DNA from: Bacillota bacterium
Lineage (GTDB): Bacteria; Bacillota; Clostridia; Peptostreptococcales; Anaerovoracaceae
Length of the DNA stretch: 22,779 nt
Direction: 5' to 3'
Assembly: GCA_017619905.1 (NCBI GenBank)
Contig: JAFZRK010000137.1
Span: 1-22,779 of the forward strand
Part shown: positions 8,013-15,689 of the stretch, in pieces
Position numbering within the stretch: position 1 is the first letter of the stretch
How the letters are laid out: each line of letters starts with the position of its first letter
Program-made: the position numbers and the translations under genes
The notes under the pieces: model-generated
The model's database searches: none
Told to the model about the DNA's origin: nothing
The model's input: the letters and a program-made list of their open reading frames with translations, nothing else

Positions 8013-9356
8013 TTGAATATAGTTCTTCTTTCGGGCGGATCGGGGAAGCGGTTATGGCCGCTTTCGAACGAAGTCCGTTCAAAACAGTTCTTAAAGATCT
8101 TCAAGAAGCCCGATGGTTCGCATGAATCCATGGTCCAGCGCATGTACCGCATGATCCGCGAAGTGGATGCGAACGCTACCGTAACCATAGCTACTTCTGA
8201 GAATCAGGTCGCGTCGATCAGGGCGCAGCTCGGGGATTCCGTAGGTATTTCCGTAGAGCCGTGCAGACGGGACACTTTCCCCGCGATAGTGCTCGCAATA
8301 GCTTATCTTCATGACACACAGGGCATCGGTCTGGATGAACCCGTAATAGTCTGTCCTGTCGATCCCTATGTGGAGGCGGATTTCTTTTTCATGCTGGAGA
8401 AAATGTGCGCTCACGCGGATGACAGCGATGCAAACCTTGTTCTGATGGGTGTTGCGCCGACATACCCCAGCACCAAATACGGCTACATCATTCCGAGAAA
8501 CAAGGATGATGTCTCGGAGGTCGAAACATTTAAAGAGAAGCCGGACGAGGACACCGCTTCCGGGTACATCGCCCAGGGCGCGCTTTGGAACGGCGGGGTG
8601 TTTGCGTTTAAGGCCGGATATGTTCTGGACATCGCGGAAAAGCTGTTCGGAAACAGCAGCTACCGCTGGCTGTTCGACAACTACAGTTCGCTGACGAAGA
8701 TATCGTTCGACTACGCCGTAGTTGAAAAAGAAGAGAAGATACACGTCATGCGCTTTGCAGGTCAGTGGAAGGATCTCGGCACGTGGAACACCCTGACCGA
8801 GGCAATGAGCGACGAGGTCGCGGGTAACGCTCAGTCCGTGGGCTGCGAGGATACCCACATAATCAACGAGCTCCAGATACCGCTGATCGCTCTGGGCGTC
8901 AGCGGTCTCGCCATCGCCGCTACGCCGGACGGGATACTCGTTGCTGACAAGAAGAAGAGCGACAACTTAAAGAACTATGTGTCCGACAGGCGCCCGATGT
9001 ACGAAAAACGTCAGTGGGGCGAGTATCAGGTCCTGGATTACCGCGTGCAGTCCGACGGCCAGAATCACCTGACCAAGCATCTTGTTATAAGTCCGGGTCA
9101 GCACATCTCATATCAGCGGCACCGCCATCGCAGCGAGATATGGACATTCGTCGACGGGACCGGTCAGCTGATACTTGACGGGAGCGTAAAAAAGGTCTGC
9201 CGCGGCGATACGGCTTTCATAAAACCGGGAATGATGCACGCAATAAAAGCGGACTCGGAGCTTCACATCATTGAAGTTCAGATCGGCGACGAGCTTACCG
9301 AGGAAGACATCGAGAGGTTCGACTGGGACTGGGCGTCCCTCGACAAGACAGAATGA
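8013..9356 (+). CDS. manC: Mannose-1-phosphate guanylyltransferase, two-domain type with C-terminal isomerase-like cupin (TTG start)
   Basis: Makes GDP-mannose from mannose 1-phosphate and GTP in the cytoplasm. Seen: the nucleotidyltransferase signature LSGGSGKRLWPLS (6-18), NGGVFAFKAGYV, the Lys-containing FKEKP motif and WKDLGTWNTL. After about residue 325 comes a cupin of the type II phosphomannose isomerase family, with YQRHRHRSEIW (about 368-378) holding the expected metal-binding His/Glu set and a later GMMHAI. The 447-aa length matches bifunctional ManC proteins. The TTG start at 8013 is supported by GGAAAGGAAA a few nt upstream and by the beta strand that must begin there. No phosphomannomutase, gmd or fcl gene is present, so mannose 1-phosphate must come from elsewhere. 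Isomerase activity of the second domain is inferred. Confidence 0.9.
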   Translation: MNIVLLSGGSGKRLWPLSNEVRSKQFLKIFKKPDGSHESMVQRMYRMIREVDANATVTIATSENQVASIRAQLGDSVGISVEPCRRDTFPAIVLAIAYLHDTQGIGLDEPVIVCPVDPYVEADFFFMLEKMCAHADDSDANLVLMGVAPTYPSTKYGYIIPRNKDDVSEVETFKEKPDEDTASGYIAQGALWNGGVFAFKAGYVLDIAEKLFGNSSYRWLFDNYSSLTKISFDYAVVEKEEKIHVMRFAGQWKDLGTWNTLTEAMSDEVAGNAQSVGCEDTHIINELQIPLIALGVSGLAIAATPDGILVADKKKSDNLKNYVSDRRPMYEKRQWGEYQVLDYRVQSDGQNHLTKHLVISPGQHISYQRHRHRSEIWTFVDGTGQLILDGSVKKVCRGDTAFIKPGMMHAIKADSELHIIEVQIGDELTEEDIERFDWDWASLDKTE

Positions 9357-9387
9357 TATCCGCAGGCAGCGGGGATAAAGGGAGTAA

Positions 9388-9870
9388 ATGAGAAGGCTTC
9401 GCAGATACATTTTGATGCTTAAGATCTTTCTTCACCGGGACGGGTACAAACGCGCCGCGTATCTGAAAAAGATCGGTTACTTTATGAGCATGGGCGAGCA
9501 CGTCTATCTTCAGCCCTGGAATTTCGGGACAGAGCCGCATCTGATCTCGTTCGGAGACAACGTTCATGTCGCGAGCAACGTAACGTTCATCAATCACGAC
9601 ATCACGAGCATGATGTTCAGGCACATGGACAAAGAACACAGCTACCGCATGAGGGAAGGCAGGATAGACATCGGAAACAACGTTTTCATCGGCTCCAACT
9701 CCACCGTGCTGTATGACGTGACCATAGGCGATAACGTAATAATCGGCGCGGGAAGTCTGGTCAACAGGGACATCCCGTCCGGCTCCGTCGCGGCCGGCGT
9801 CCCCGCAAAAGTCATCGGCAGCTTTGACGACTACAGGAAGAAACTTATAAAGGAAACTGATAATGGATAA
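9388..9870 (+). CDS. Hexapeptide-repeat O-acyltransferase (acetyltransferase-like, 160 aa)
   Basis: Left-handed beta-helix acyltransferase, probably adding an acetyl group to a sugar of the repeat unit from acetyl-CoA. Seen: hexapeptide repeats such as ISFGDN, VHVASN, IDIGNN, VFIGSN, VTIGDN and VIIGAG, a likely catalytic His in INHDI (H70), and the family ending GVPAKVIG (137-144). It lacks the C-terminal extension of NeuD-type enzymes and is close in size to WcaF/maltose-acetyltransferase-like capsule proteins. AAAGGGAG precedes the ATG. Its final 8 nt overlap the WbsX-like gene, so the two are probably co-translated. The acceptor is unknown. Confidence 0.85.
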   Translation: MRRLRRYILMLKIFLHRDGYKRAAYLKKIGYFMSMGEHVYLQPWNFGTEPHLISFGDNVHVASNVTFINHDITSMMFRHMDKEHSYRMREGRIDIGNNVFIGSNSTVLYDVTIGDNVIIGAGSLVNRDIPSGSVAAGVPAKVIGSFDDYRKKLIKETDNG

Positions 9871-10978
9871 TTCAGCCCCTCTCATAACAGCGCTCTATCT
9901 GCCTCAGTATTATGAGACGGAGTACAACAACAAATGGTGGGAAAAGGGATATACCGAGTGGACGGCTCTCAAGCGCGCAAAGCCCCTGTATCCGGGTCAT
10001 GAGCAGCCGCGCGTTCCTTTGAACAGCAATTACTACGACCTGTCTGTCAGGGACAACATCAAATGGCAGATGGATATCGCAAAGGAAAACGGCATAGACG
10101 CGTTCGCGATATATCAATACTACTCCTGCGGAAGCAAGCTGCTGGAAATCCCGACAGAGATCATAAGAGACGACTCTTCGCTGGATCTTCCGTTTTTCTT
10201 ATATTGGGCCAACGAGTCCTGGAGAAAAGCGTGGTTCGGGCAGGACAACACCGTGGTCTGGGAGCAGAAGTACGGGACCGGGGAAGACTGGCGCATGCAT
10301 TTCGACTACTGCCTGCAGTACTTTAAGGACGACCGGTACGTAAAGATAGGCGGCATGCCCGTATATGCGATCTATAATCCGTGGGCCATTCCGGACAGCG
10401 ATTCATTCATCGACTCCTGGAACCGCTGGGCAAAGGAAGAAGGGTTCCCGGGTGTTTACTTCGTGAAAAACGTGGGAAGCCACGACCGGGACGTTTTAGG
10501 CAAGTATTCCGCAAAGGTCACCCGCGAACCGAACTATACGTTCGCTCACGATGAAAAGCTTCTCGAAAAAGTGTTCAGGGTCGCAAAGACCAGAGCGGTC
10601 GGACTGATCAACAAAAAGTTCCTGATAAAAAAGGGCAGAGGCATCGTCCAGTTAAAGCCGTCTTATGACGCCATGTGGGAAAAGATTCTCAGCCGCGGCG
10701 GTCAGGACGAGAGAACGCTGCTCGGTTGTTTCTGCGACTGGGACAACTCCCCGAGAAAAAGCTATAACTCAATAATCATGCAGGGCGTCACTGTCGGAAA
10801 GTTCAAGGGTTACTTTACGAAGCTGCTGGAGAAGGCGTTACGGATAAAGTCTCCGATGATAGTGATCAATGCATGGAACGAATGGGCTGAGGGAGCGTAT
10901 CTTGAACCGGACGAAAAGAACGGATACGCTTTCCTGGAAGCTGTTAAAGAGGCCAAAGAATCGGTGCTCGGATGCTGA
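9863..10978 (+). CDS. WbsX-like / GH99-like polysaccharide biosynthesis protein
   Basis: Member of the WbsX-type family found in O-antigen and capsule loci and often treated as a glycosyltransferase with a GH99-like barrel. Seen: the opening ALYLPQYY and WWEKGYTEW (25-33), the YLPQ-Y/EW pattern typical of the family, IDAFAIYQYY (78-87), YWANESW (114-120) and the C-terminal NAWNEWAEGAYLEPD beginning near 336. Length (371 aa) matches the usual domain. There is no signal peptide, so a cytoplasmic role in repeat-unit assembly is more likely than secretion. It starts inside the upstream acyltransferase gene (8-nt overlap). Whether it transfers or trims sugars is not settled by sequence; the family link is strong, the reaction is uncertain. 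Confidence 0.85.
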   Translation: MDNSAPLITALYLPQYYETEYNNKWWEKGYTEWTALKRAKPLYPGHEQPRVPLNSNYYDLSVRDNIKWQMDIAKENGIDAFAIYQYYSCGSKLLEIPTEIIRDDSSLDLPFFLYWANESWRKAWFGQDNTVVWEQKYGTGEDWRMHFDYCLQYFKDDRYVKIGGMPVYAIYNPWAIPDSDSFIDSWNRWAKEEGFPGVYFVKNVGSHDRDVLGKYSAKVTREPNYTFAHDEKLLEKVFRVAKTRAVGLINKKFLIKKGRGIVQLKPSYDAMWEKILSRGGQDERTLLGCFCDWDNSPRKSYNSIIMQGVTVGKFKGYFTKLLEKALRIKSPMIVINAWNEWAEGAYLEPDEKNGYAFLEAVKEAKESVLGC

Positions 10979-10982
10979 GACG

Positions 10983-11008
10983 GTCCTTACCGGCAAAGCC
11001 GCTGGGAC
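10983..11008 (+). other. Imperfect stem-loop in the gap before the polymerase gene
   Basis: CGGC-AAA-GCCG forms a 4-bp inner stem, and GTCC/GGAC forms a 4-bp outer stem around it, with a small internal loop. It fills much of the 54-nt gap between the WbsX-like and wzy genes. No T-run follows, so it is not an intrinsic terminator. It could stabilise or process mRNA, or be chance. Confidence 0.3.
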
Positions 11009-11032
11009 AGGTCTGAACCAAAGACAGAGTAT

Positions 11033-12292
11033 ATGACGATCAAAGTAAGGTACAATCTGCGGGATCTTGTTCGCTATCTGCTGTGCATGATAGTGCTGTT
11101 TCTTCCTGTGGCGATCATTGCACGCACGTCCTTTTATTCTGTCACGACGCCTGCGGCCATCTGGTACAAGTATAAATCCTTCGACTTCTCGATACTTATC
11201 GTTCCGGTCATTCTGATCGCGCTCTTCATTGTCCGCAAGTCGGATGCGATCCGTTTCCATCTTGTGATACTTGCCATCGCAATAAAAGACATCATCTTTT
11301 TTGCCCTGGGGCTCAACAACGGCGCCATTCCGTTCGACATATCGATGTATCTAGCGCTGATCGCGGCATGGGCGATCACAGTTTTAGCAATGAAACGGAA
11401 CAAAGAGCCGGTCTCTGCGCCGGGTGAAAGGTTCTTTGACTGGTATTTCTGGCTGGCATTCTGCTCCATGCTCCTGAGACTGGCGCTGGGCATGACTACG
11501 GACGGAAGATACGGCGCGATAGGTCTGAGCGTCGGCGGGACCGGTTTCCTTGCGGCGATATACTTCATTTATCTGTTATATGTTCACAAATACAATAGAT
11601 TCATGCCGCTGGCGCTGATCGTATCCTTTGCGACGCTGGTGCTTTCCGGACAGAGGACGAATCTGTTTTTTTGTGTGCTGTTCTGCATACCTTACGTCCT
11701 GAAGAAGATGGTGTCAAAGAGCAACGGAAACCGGAAGAAGACCATGGTCCTTTGGGGACTGGCTTTCTTCGGAATAATAGTGATCTGCGCGGTGATCGTC
11801 CTTTCGGAAGCAGGAATAAAGATAGCAGGCATGGAATACATCACAAGGATGATAGATGCTGTTACGAAGCTGTTCAACGGAAATCTGAATGAGGAGATGT
11901 CGGTGGAGGGCCGGTTCCAGTCTATCGAAGCAGGTCTGGATATCCTGAGGGAGAGACCGTTTGGAATCACCAATGTTTTCTACGACCTTCAGCATAGAAT
12001 GACTCTCCGGAATTATCCGACTTTCCCGCACAGCGGACTGCTCGACTGCACGCTGCTGTGGTCTACGCCAATAATGCTGTTCTGTGAGATCTGGCTGATA
12101 AAACTGATGGCCGGACTGGCGAAAAAGAAGAGCGGGATGTTCTGGATCGTGATGTATATCCAGCTCATTATGATCATCTGGGGCGGTCCGTTCCTTGAGT
12201 ATCCGATGCTGTTCATCATTCTCCTGCTTCTGTCGATGGCAAAGCTGATCACGAAGAGAGAAAAATACCGGCTGCAGACGATCATCACATAA
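11033..12292 (+). CDS. wzy: Wzy-like polysaccharide polymerase (419 aa, membrane)
   Basis: Predicted integral membrane protein that would join flipped repeat units outside the membrane. Seen: about 10-12 hydrophobic segments, including roughly 13-30, 52-67, 74-93, 105-120, 138-154, 168-184, 191-206, 209-224, 239-258, 343-361, 369-385 and 390-405. Between the last groups is a large hydrophilic loop (about 262-340) with EGRFQSIEAGLDILRERPFG (Arg294) and FPHSGLLD (His333), the arrangement seen in the O-antigen ligase/polymerase superfamily. Wzy proteins are poorly conserved, so the call rests on topology, the loop motif and its place beside the flippase and acetyltransferases. The ribosome site before ATG 11033 is weak (GACAGAG), so the exact start is less certain. 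Confidence 0.8.
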   Translation: MTIKVRYNLRDLVRYLLCMIVLFLPVAIIARTSFYSVTTPAAIWYKYKSFDFSILIVPVILIALFIVRKSDAIRFHLVILAIAIKDIIFFALGLNNGAIPFDISMYLALIAAWAITVLAMKRNKEPVSAPGERFFDWYFWLAFCSMLLRLALGMTTDGRYGAIGLSVGGTGFLAAIYFIYLLYVHKYNRFMPLALIVSFATLVLSGQRTNLFFCVLFCIPYVLKKMVSKSNGNRKKTMVLWGLAFFGIIVICAVIVLSEAGIKIAGMEYITRMIDAVTKLFNGNLNEEMSVEGRFQSIEAGLDILRERPFGITNVFYDLQHRMTLRNYPTFPHSGLLDCTLLWSTPIMLFCEIWLIKLMAGLAKKKSGMFWIVMYIQLIMIIWGGPFLEYPMLFIILLLLSMAKLITKREKYRLQTIIT

Positions 12293-12322
12293 TGGCCGGC
12301 GCTGCGTAAACGAGGAAGTATC

Positions 12323-12946
12323 ATGATCAAGGATAGATTGTTTAACAAGTCGAGTATTATCAGAAGACTGATGGTACGGCATTATTCGAAAAAAGAGAAC
12401 GGGGCATGGAGATCCGCGACCCTCAGGGAACTGTATGAAAAAAACAGGGGGATAACTGCCGGAGCCATGTCCTACGGATGGACGAGCGATCTTTTAGACG
12501 GTCCGGCTGTAATAGGGAACTATACCAGCATCGGTAAGAATTTCCGCAGGATCTGCGTAAATCATACTACTTCAACCGTCACGACACATCCGTGCATATT
12601 CAACCCGGTGGTCGGATGGGTGGACAAAGACGTACGGGAAAGGACCAGGATCGTCATCGGGAACGACGTATGGATAGGTGATAATGTCACAGTCCTCCCG
12701 TCATGCGCTTCCATAGGCAACGGCGCTGTAATAGCGGCAGGCGCGGTGGTCACGAAAGACATCCCGCCTTACGAGATATGGGGCGGTGTACCCGCTAAAA
12801 TGATCAGGAAACGGTTTTCGGACGAGATCATCGAGCAGCTGGAAGAATCGGAATGGTGGAACAGACCGGAGGAAGAGCTTAAAGCCCTGAAGGATTCTTT
12901 TGAGGATCCGGTCAGGTTTTTGGCTGCGCTTAAGAAAGAATCCTGA
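12323..12946 (+). CDS. Xenobiotic-acetyltransferase-like hexapeptide O-acetyltransferase (207 aa)
   Basis: Left-handed beta-helix acetyltransferase of the CatB/Vat-like group, here most likely acetylating a sugar of the polymer and not a drug. Seen: hexapeptide-type turns AVIGNYTSIGKN (62-73), the likely catalytic His in VNHTTSTVTTHP (H81), IVIGNDVWIGDNV (110-122), IGNGAVIAAGAVV (131-143), and the GGVPAKMIRKRF ending (154-165), then a helical tail with the family's WW pair (178-179). GAGGAAG precedes the ATG. It is unrelated in detail to the shorter acyltransferase at 9388 and sits between polymerase and flippase genes, typical of capsule loci with O-acetyl groups. The acceptor is not known. 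Confidence 0.87.
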   Translation: MIKDRLFNKSSIIRRLMVRHYSKKENGAWRSATLRELYEKNRGITAGAMSYGWTSDLLDGPAVIGNYTSIGKNFRRICVNHTTSTVTTHPCIFNPVVGWVDKDVRERTRIVIGNDVWIGDNVTVLPSCASIGNGAVIAAGAVVTKDIPPYEIWGGVPAKMIRKRFSDEIIEQLEESEWWNRPEEELKALKDSFEDPVRFLAALKKES

Positions 12947-13002
12947 AGCTAAAACGGTTGACGTTCGGCCGCATTCCGTTCGTTGCCGGGATCTTCAGGT
13001 AA

Positions 13003-14430
13003 ATGTTTGGAGTTTATTATTCAATGGGGCTTGAAAACAAGGCAGTTAAAGCCGGATTAGGTTATACGGTAGGGAACATTCTGGTCAAGGGAATCAACTT
13101 TCTGACGATTCCTCTGTTCAGCCGCATCCTTACTACTGCTGAGTTCGGCGCATACAACGTCTTCTTGTCTTATGACGCGATTCTGTTCGTCCTTATTGGA
13201 TTCGCCATGGCGGTGAGCGTCAAGAGCGCGCATTATGAATTCGGAAAGGCCGATGAGTACGTCTCATCGATCAGTTTGATCTATATTATCAATGCGGTCT
13301 TTTACCTGATAATCATCCTTATAGGCGGTGAACGGCTGTCATCGTGGCTGAGTCTCAGCGAAACGGCATTGCTGCTGCTGGTCCCGTTCAGTTTCGGCGG
13401 GGCGGTAATGCAGCTGTACAACGAGAGGATAAGCATTGATTATAATTACAGAAAATACATGATAGTTGCTATAGTCAACTCTGTCGGAAACGTCGTCATC
13501 TCTCTTATTCTGATCGTTACCATATTTAAAGAGAAACGCGATATCGGAAGGATGGTAGGCGCGGCCGCCACCATATTCTGTCTGGCGTTCATTCTGCTGC
13601 TGGTCATGTATAAGAAGGCCGCACCGAAGTTCAATAAAGAGTTCTGGAGATTTGGCCTTAAATTCAGTCTTCCGATCGTTCCGCATGGAATATCTCAGGT
13701 TCTGCTGGCTCATTTCGACAGGATAATGATCTCCAAGATGGTCGGAGACTCGGAAGCAGGCATTTACAGTCTTGCAGGCAATCTAAAACTGGTAATGGTA
13801 GTAATATCTGCATCTATCTGTACATCCTGGAACACCTGGTTCTTCTCCAAGATGGAAAAGAATGACGTGAAGAGCATCCAGAAAAGTGCATCGGTGCTGA
13901 TACGCCTGTTCCTGATCCTGTCTGTGGGACTTATGGCGCTGTCGCCCGAGCTGATCATGGTCCTGGGCGGACCCGATTACGAACTGGGGAAATACGTAGC
14001 CGTTCCCATGATAATGGACGCGTTCCTCCTGTTCCTTTACAATATTGTTGTATCGGGCGAATACTATACAAAAAAGACCCATTACATAATGCTGGGCACC
14101 ATGATGGCCGCGGTCATCAATATCGTTACGAACTATATCTTCATAAAGATGTACGGGTTTATCGCAGCCGCTTATACTACGCTTTTCTCGTATATCTGCT
14201 ACCTGATATTCCATATGATCATTTCAAAGAAACTGATCAAATTTGAAGTCGTGGAGTGGAAGTGGATATTGTTCACATCTACGGTGATCGCAGCGGCCGC
14301 TGCGGTCGACCTGGTATTCGTCGGCAACATAATAGTGCGCTATATCGTTTGCGCCGTAATGGTGGGAGCGTTGTGTCCCCCGGTCATTAAGTTTTATTTG
14401 TCGGTAAGGCAGAAGAGTGACGATAAATGA
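13003..14430 (+). CDS. wzx: Wzx-type repeat-unit flippase (polysaccharide transporter family)
   Basis: Predicted to move undecaprenyl-linked repeat units across the membrane. Seen: an N-terminal stretch with AGLGYTVGNILVKGINFLTIPLFSRIL in two parts (residues about 17-43), typical of the MATE-like Wzx/RfbX fold, then roughly 12-14 hydrophobic segments over 475 aa, with the family-like LLAHFDRIMISKM and GIYSLAGNL near the middle (about 235-260). Two starts are possible: ATG 13003 has only a weak AGGT near it, while ATG 13024 has GGAG 11 nt upstream and begins at MGLENKAVK. The last 4 nt overlap the next gene (ATGA). The presence of Wzx argues against ABC-transporter export of this polymer. Confidence 0.88.
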   Translation: MFGVYYSMGLENKAVKAGLGYTVGNILVKGINFLTIPLFSRILTTAEFGAYNVFLSYDAILFVLIGFAMAVSVKSAHYEFGKADEYVSSISLIYIINAVFYLIIILIGGERLSSWLSLSETALLLLVPFSFGGAVMQLYNERISIDYNYRKYMIVAIVNSVGNVVISLILIVTIFKEKRDIGRMVGAAATIFCLAFILLLVMYKKAAPKFNKEFWRFGLKFSLPIVPHGISQVLLAHFDRIMISKMVGDSEAGIYSLAGNLKLVMVVISASICTSWNTWFFSKMEKNDVKSIQKSASVLIRLFLILSVGLMALSPELIMVLGGPDYELGKYVAVPMIMDAFLLFLYNIVVSGEYYTKKTHYIMLGTMMAAVINIVTNYIFIKMYGFIAAAYTTLFSYICYLIFHMIISKKLIKFEVVEWKWILFTSTVIAAAAAVDLVFVGNIIVRYIVCAVMVGALCPPVIKFYLSVRQKSDDK

Positions 14431-15629
14431 TGAACAGAGTAAAGAGAATCGTTAACGGCGAACTGGTAAAACTGAAGAACCATTCGAATAAAAGGGATAA
14501 CAGCATATGGCTCTTTGGCGAGTGGTTCGGGAAAAGATGCTGCGACAACTGCATGTATCTGGCGAATCATGTTGCGGACGCGCACCCGGAGATCAGCATT
14601 TTCTGGGCTTCTGAAAAGGACGCGGATCTGTCCGATCTGGACAGCAGGGTAAAGCGCCTTGTCTTTGGAACGGAAGAGGCTGCGGATATCTATAAGAAGG
14701 CCGGCGTCGTGTTCATGAATCAGGACTTCAGGGACTTTTCCAAAGAAGGTTACAATTATTTCAGCGGTGCCCTCACCATAAACCTCTGGCATGGGGTAAT
14801 GTGGAAGCACATAGGTCATGACGGCTCCGAAAACAAGGGAATCTATAAGGCCTACGCAAAAGTGCTGGACGCCTTGTACGGCGCAGAGGCATACATGGCA
14901 GTATCGGAGGATTATGCCAGGATCTGCGGCACTGCTTTCGGCGCAGGACCTGAGCAGATAATAAGAGCCGGAGCTCCCAGAAACTCTGTTTTCTACAGCC
15001 CGGAAAAGGTCCGCGCTGCCAGGGAAAGAGTGCTCAGGGTATTGTCGGAGGAAACGGGTCTTGAGCATGGCGCAGATACTAAGATCATCACTTACATGCC
15101 GACTTTCCGCGACAAGGCCGAGAACGCTTTTTCCTTTGAGGACCTGCCGGAAGACGACAAGCTGATAAGATGGCTCGAGGAGAACAATGCCGTCATCCTG
15201 CAGAAAGCGCATTTCGTGACGCAGCAGAGAAACGAACTGCAGGGCGGAAACAGCCAGAAACGGGTCTATCCCTTCAATGATGTCGCGGCTCAGATCCTGC
15301 TTGCGGCGACAGATCTGCTTGTGACGGATTATTCCAGCTGCTTCTTCGATTATTTGCTGCTGGACAGGCCAATCGTCCATTACCTCTACGATTATGATTA
15401 TTATCTGAATCATGACCGGGGGATGTATTATAAAAAAGAAGAAGTTGTGTGCGGCGACGTCGCGGAGAATAAGGAAGAACTCTCTGAAATGATCATCAGG
15501 AACATTGAGGATCCGGCAAAGGATCACGATCTGAGAGTTCTTCGCAAAGAGCAGTACATGACGTATGAAACGCCTGATTCCTGCGAGGTCATCGTGCAAG
15601 AGGTAAAAAAGCGTCTGAATATTGAATAG
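14427..15629 (+). CDS. CDP-glycerol glycerophosphotransferase family protein (400 aa)
   Basis: Likely transfers glycerol phosphate from CDP-glycerol to the polymer or its lipid-linked precursor at the cytoplasmic face. Seen: the family's NLWHGVMWKHIG (119-130, His122), AGAPRNSVF (181-189), ITYMPTFRD (221-229), a Lys-x-His motif at KAHF (His262) and DLLVTDYSSCFFDYLLLDRP (296-315), matching the TagB/TagF transferase domain. Length of 400 aa corresponds to the transferase domain without the N-terminal glycosyltransferase part found in some fusions. It overlaps the flippase by 4 nt. Its donor would be made by the GpsA-TagD fusion in the same cluster. TagF-like proteins polymerise and TagB-like ones add one unit; sequence alone does not decide. 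A ribitol phosphate donor is less likely, because no CDP-ribitol genes are present. Confidence 0.9.
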   Translation: MMNRVKRIVNGELVKLKNHSNKRDNSIWLFGEWFGKRCCDNCMYLANHVADAHPEISIFWASEKDADLSDLDSRVKRLVFGTEEAADIYKKAGVVFMNQDFRDFSKEGYNYFSGALTINLWHGVMWKHIGHDGSENKGIYKAYAKVLDALYGAEAYMAVSEDYARICGTAFGAGPEQIIRAGAPRNSVFYSPEKVRAARERVLRVLSEETGLEHGADTKIITYMPTFRDKAENAFSFEDLPEDDKLIRWLEENNAVILQKAHFVTQQRNELQGGNSQKRVYPFNDVAAQILLAATDLLVTDYSSCFFDYLLLDRPIVHYLYDYDYYLNHDRGMYYKKEEVVCGDVAENKEELSEMIIRNIEDPAKDHDLRVLRKEQYMTYETPDSCEVIVQEVKKRLNIE

Positions 15630-15651
15630 AAGCATGCAGCACGTATAGAAT
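15622..15651 (+). promoter_or_regulatory. Candidate weak sigma-A promoter ahead of rmlA
   Basis: TTGAAT (15622-15627) and TAGAAT (15646-15651) are separated by 18 nt; an alternative -10, TATAGA at 15644, gives a 16-nt spacer. The 60-nt gap is among the longer ones in the cluster, and the -35 lies in the end of the preceding gene. It would allow the rhamnose genes to be expressed apart from the upstream cluster. Matches are only moderate. Confidence 0.3.
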
Positions 15652-15689
15652 CAGTATCAGTCAAGTTAGAAGAAAAGGTGTTAGAAACA

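Noticed and set aside
12323..12946. Antibiotic (streptogramin/chloramphenicol) acetyltransferase, a resistance gene
   Set aside because: The fold is shared with CatB/Vat enzymes, but the gene lies between polymerase and flippase genes and is more simply a polysaccharide O-acetyltransferase.
12958..12986. TTGACG as a promoter -35 box before the flippase gene
   Set aside because: No acceptable -10 box at 16-18 nt downstream (the place reads CGTTGC).
14394..15635. Long minus-strand open frame (413 codons) opposite the glycerophosphotransferase gene
   Set aside because: It exactly mirrors a gene with clear family motifs, has no recognisable domains, and is a codon-bias shadow. The same holds for other antisense frames, for example 16538-17470 and 8091-8858.
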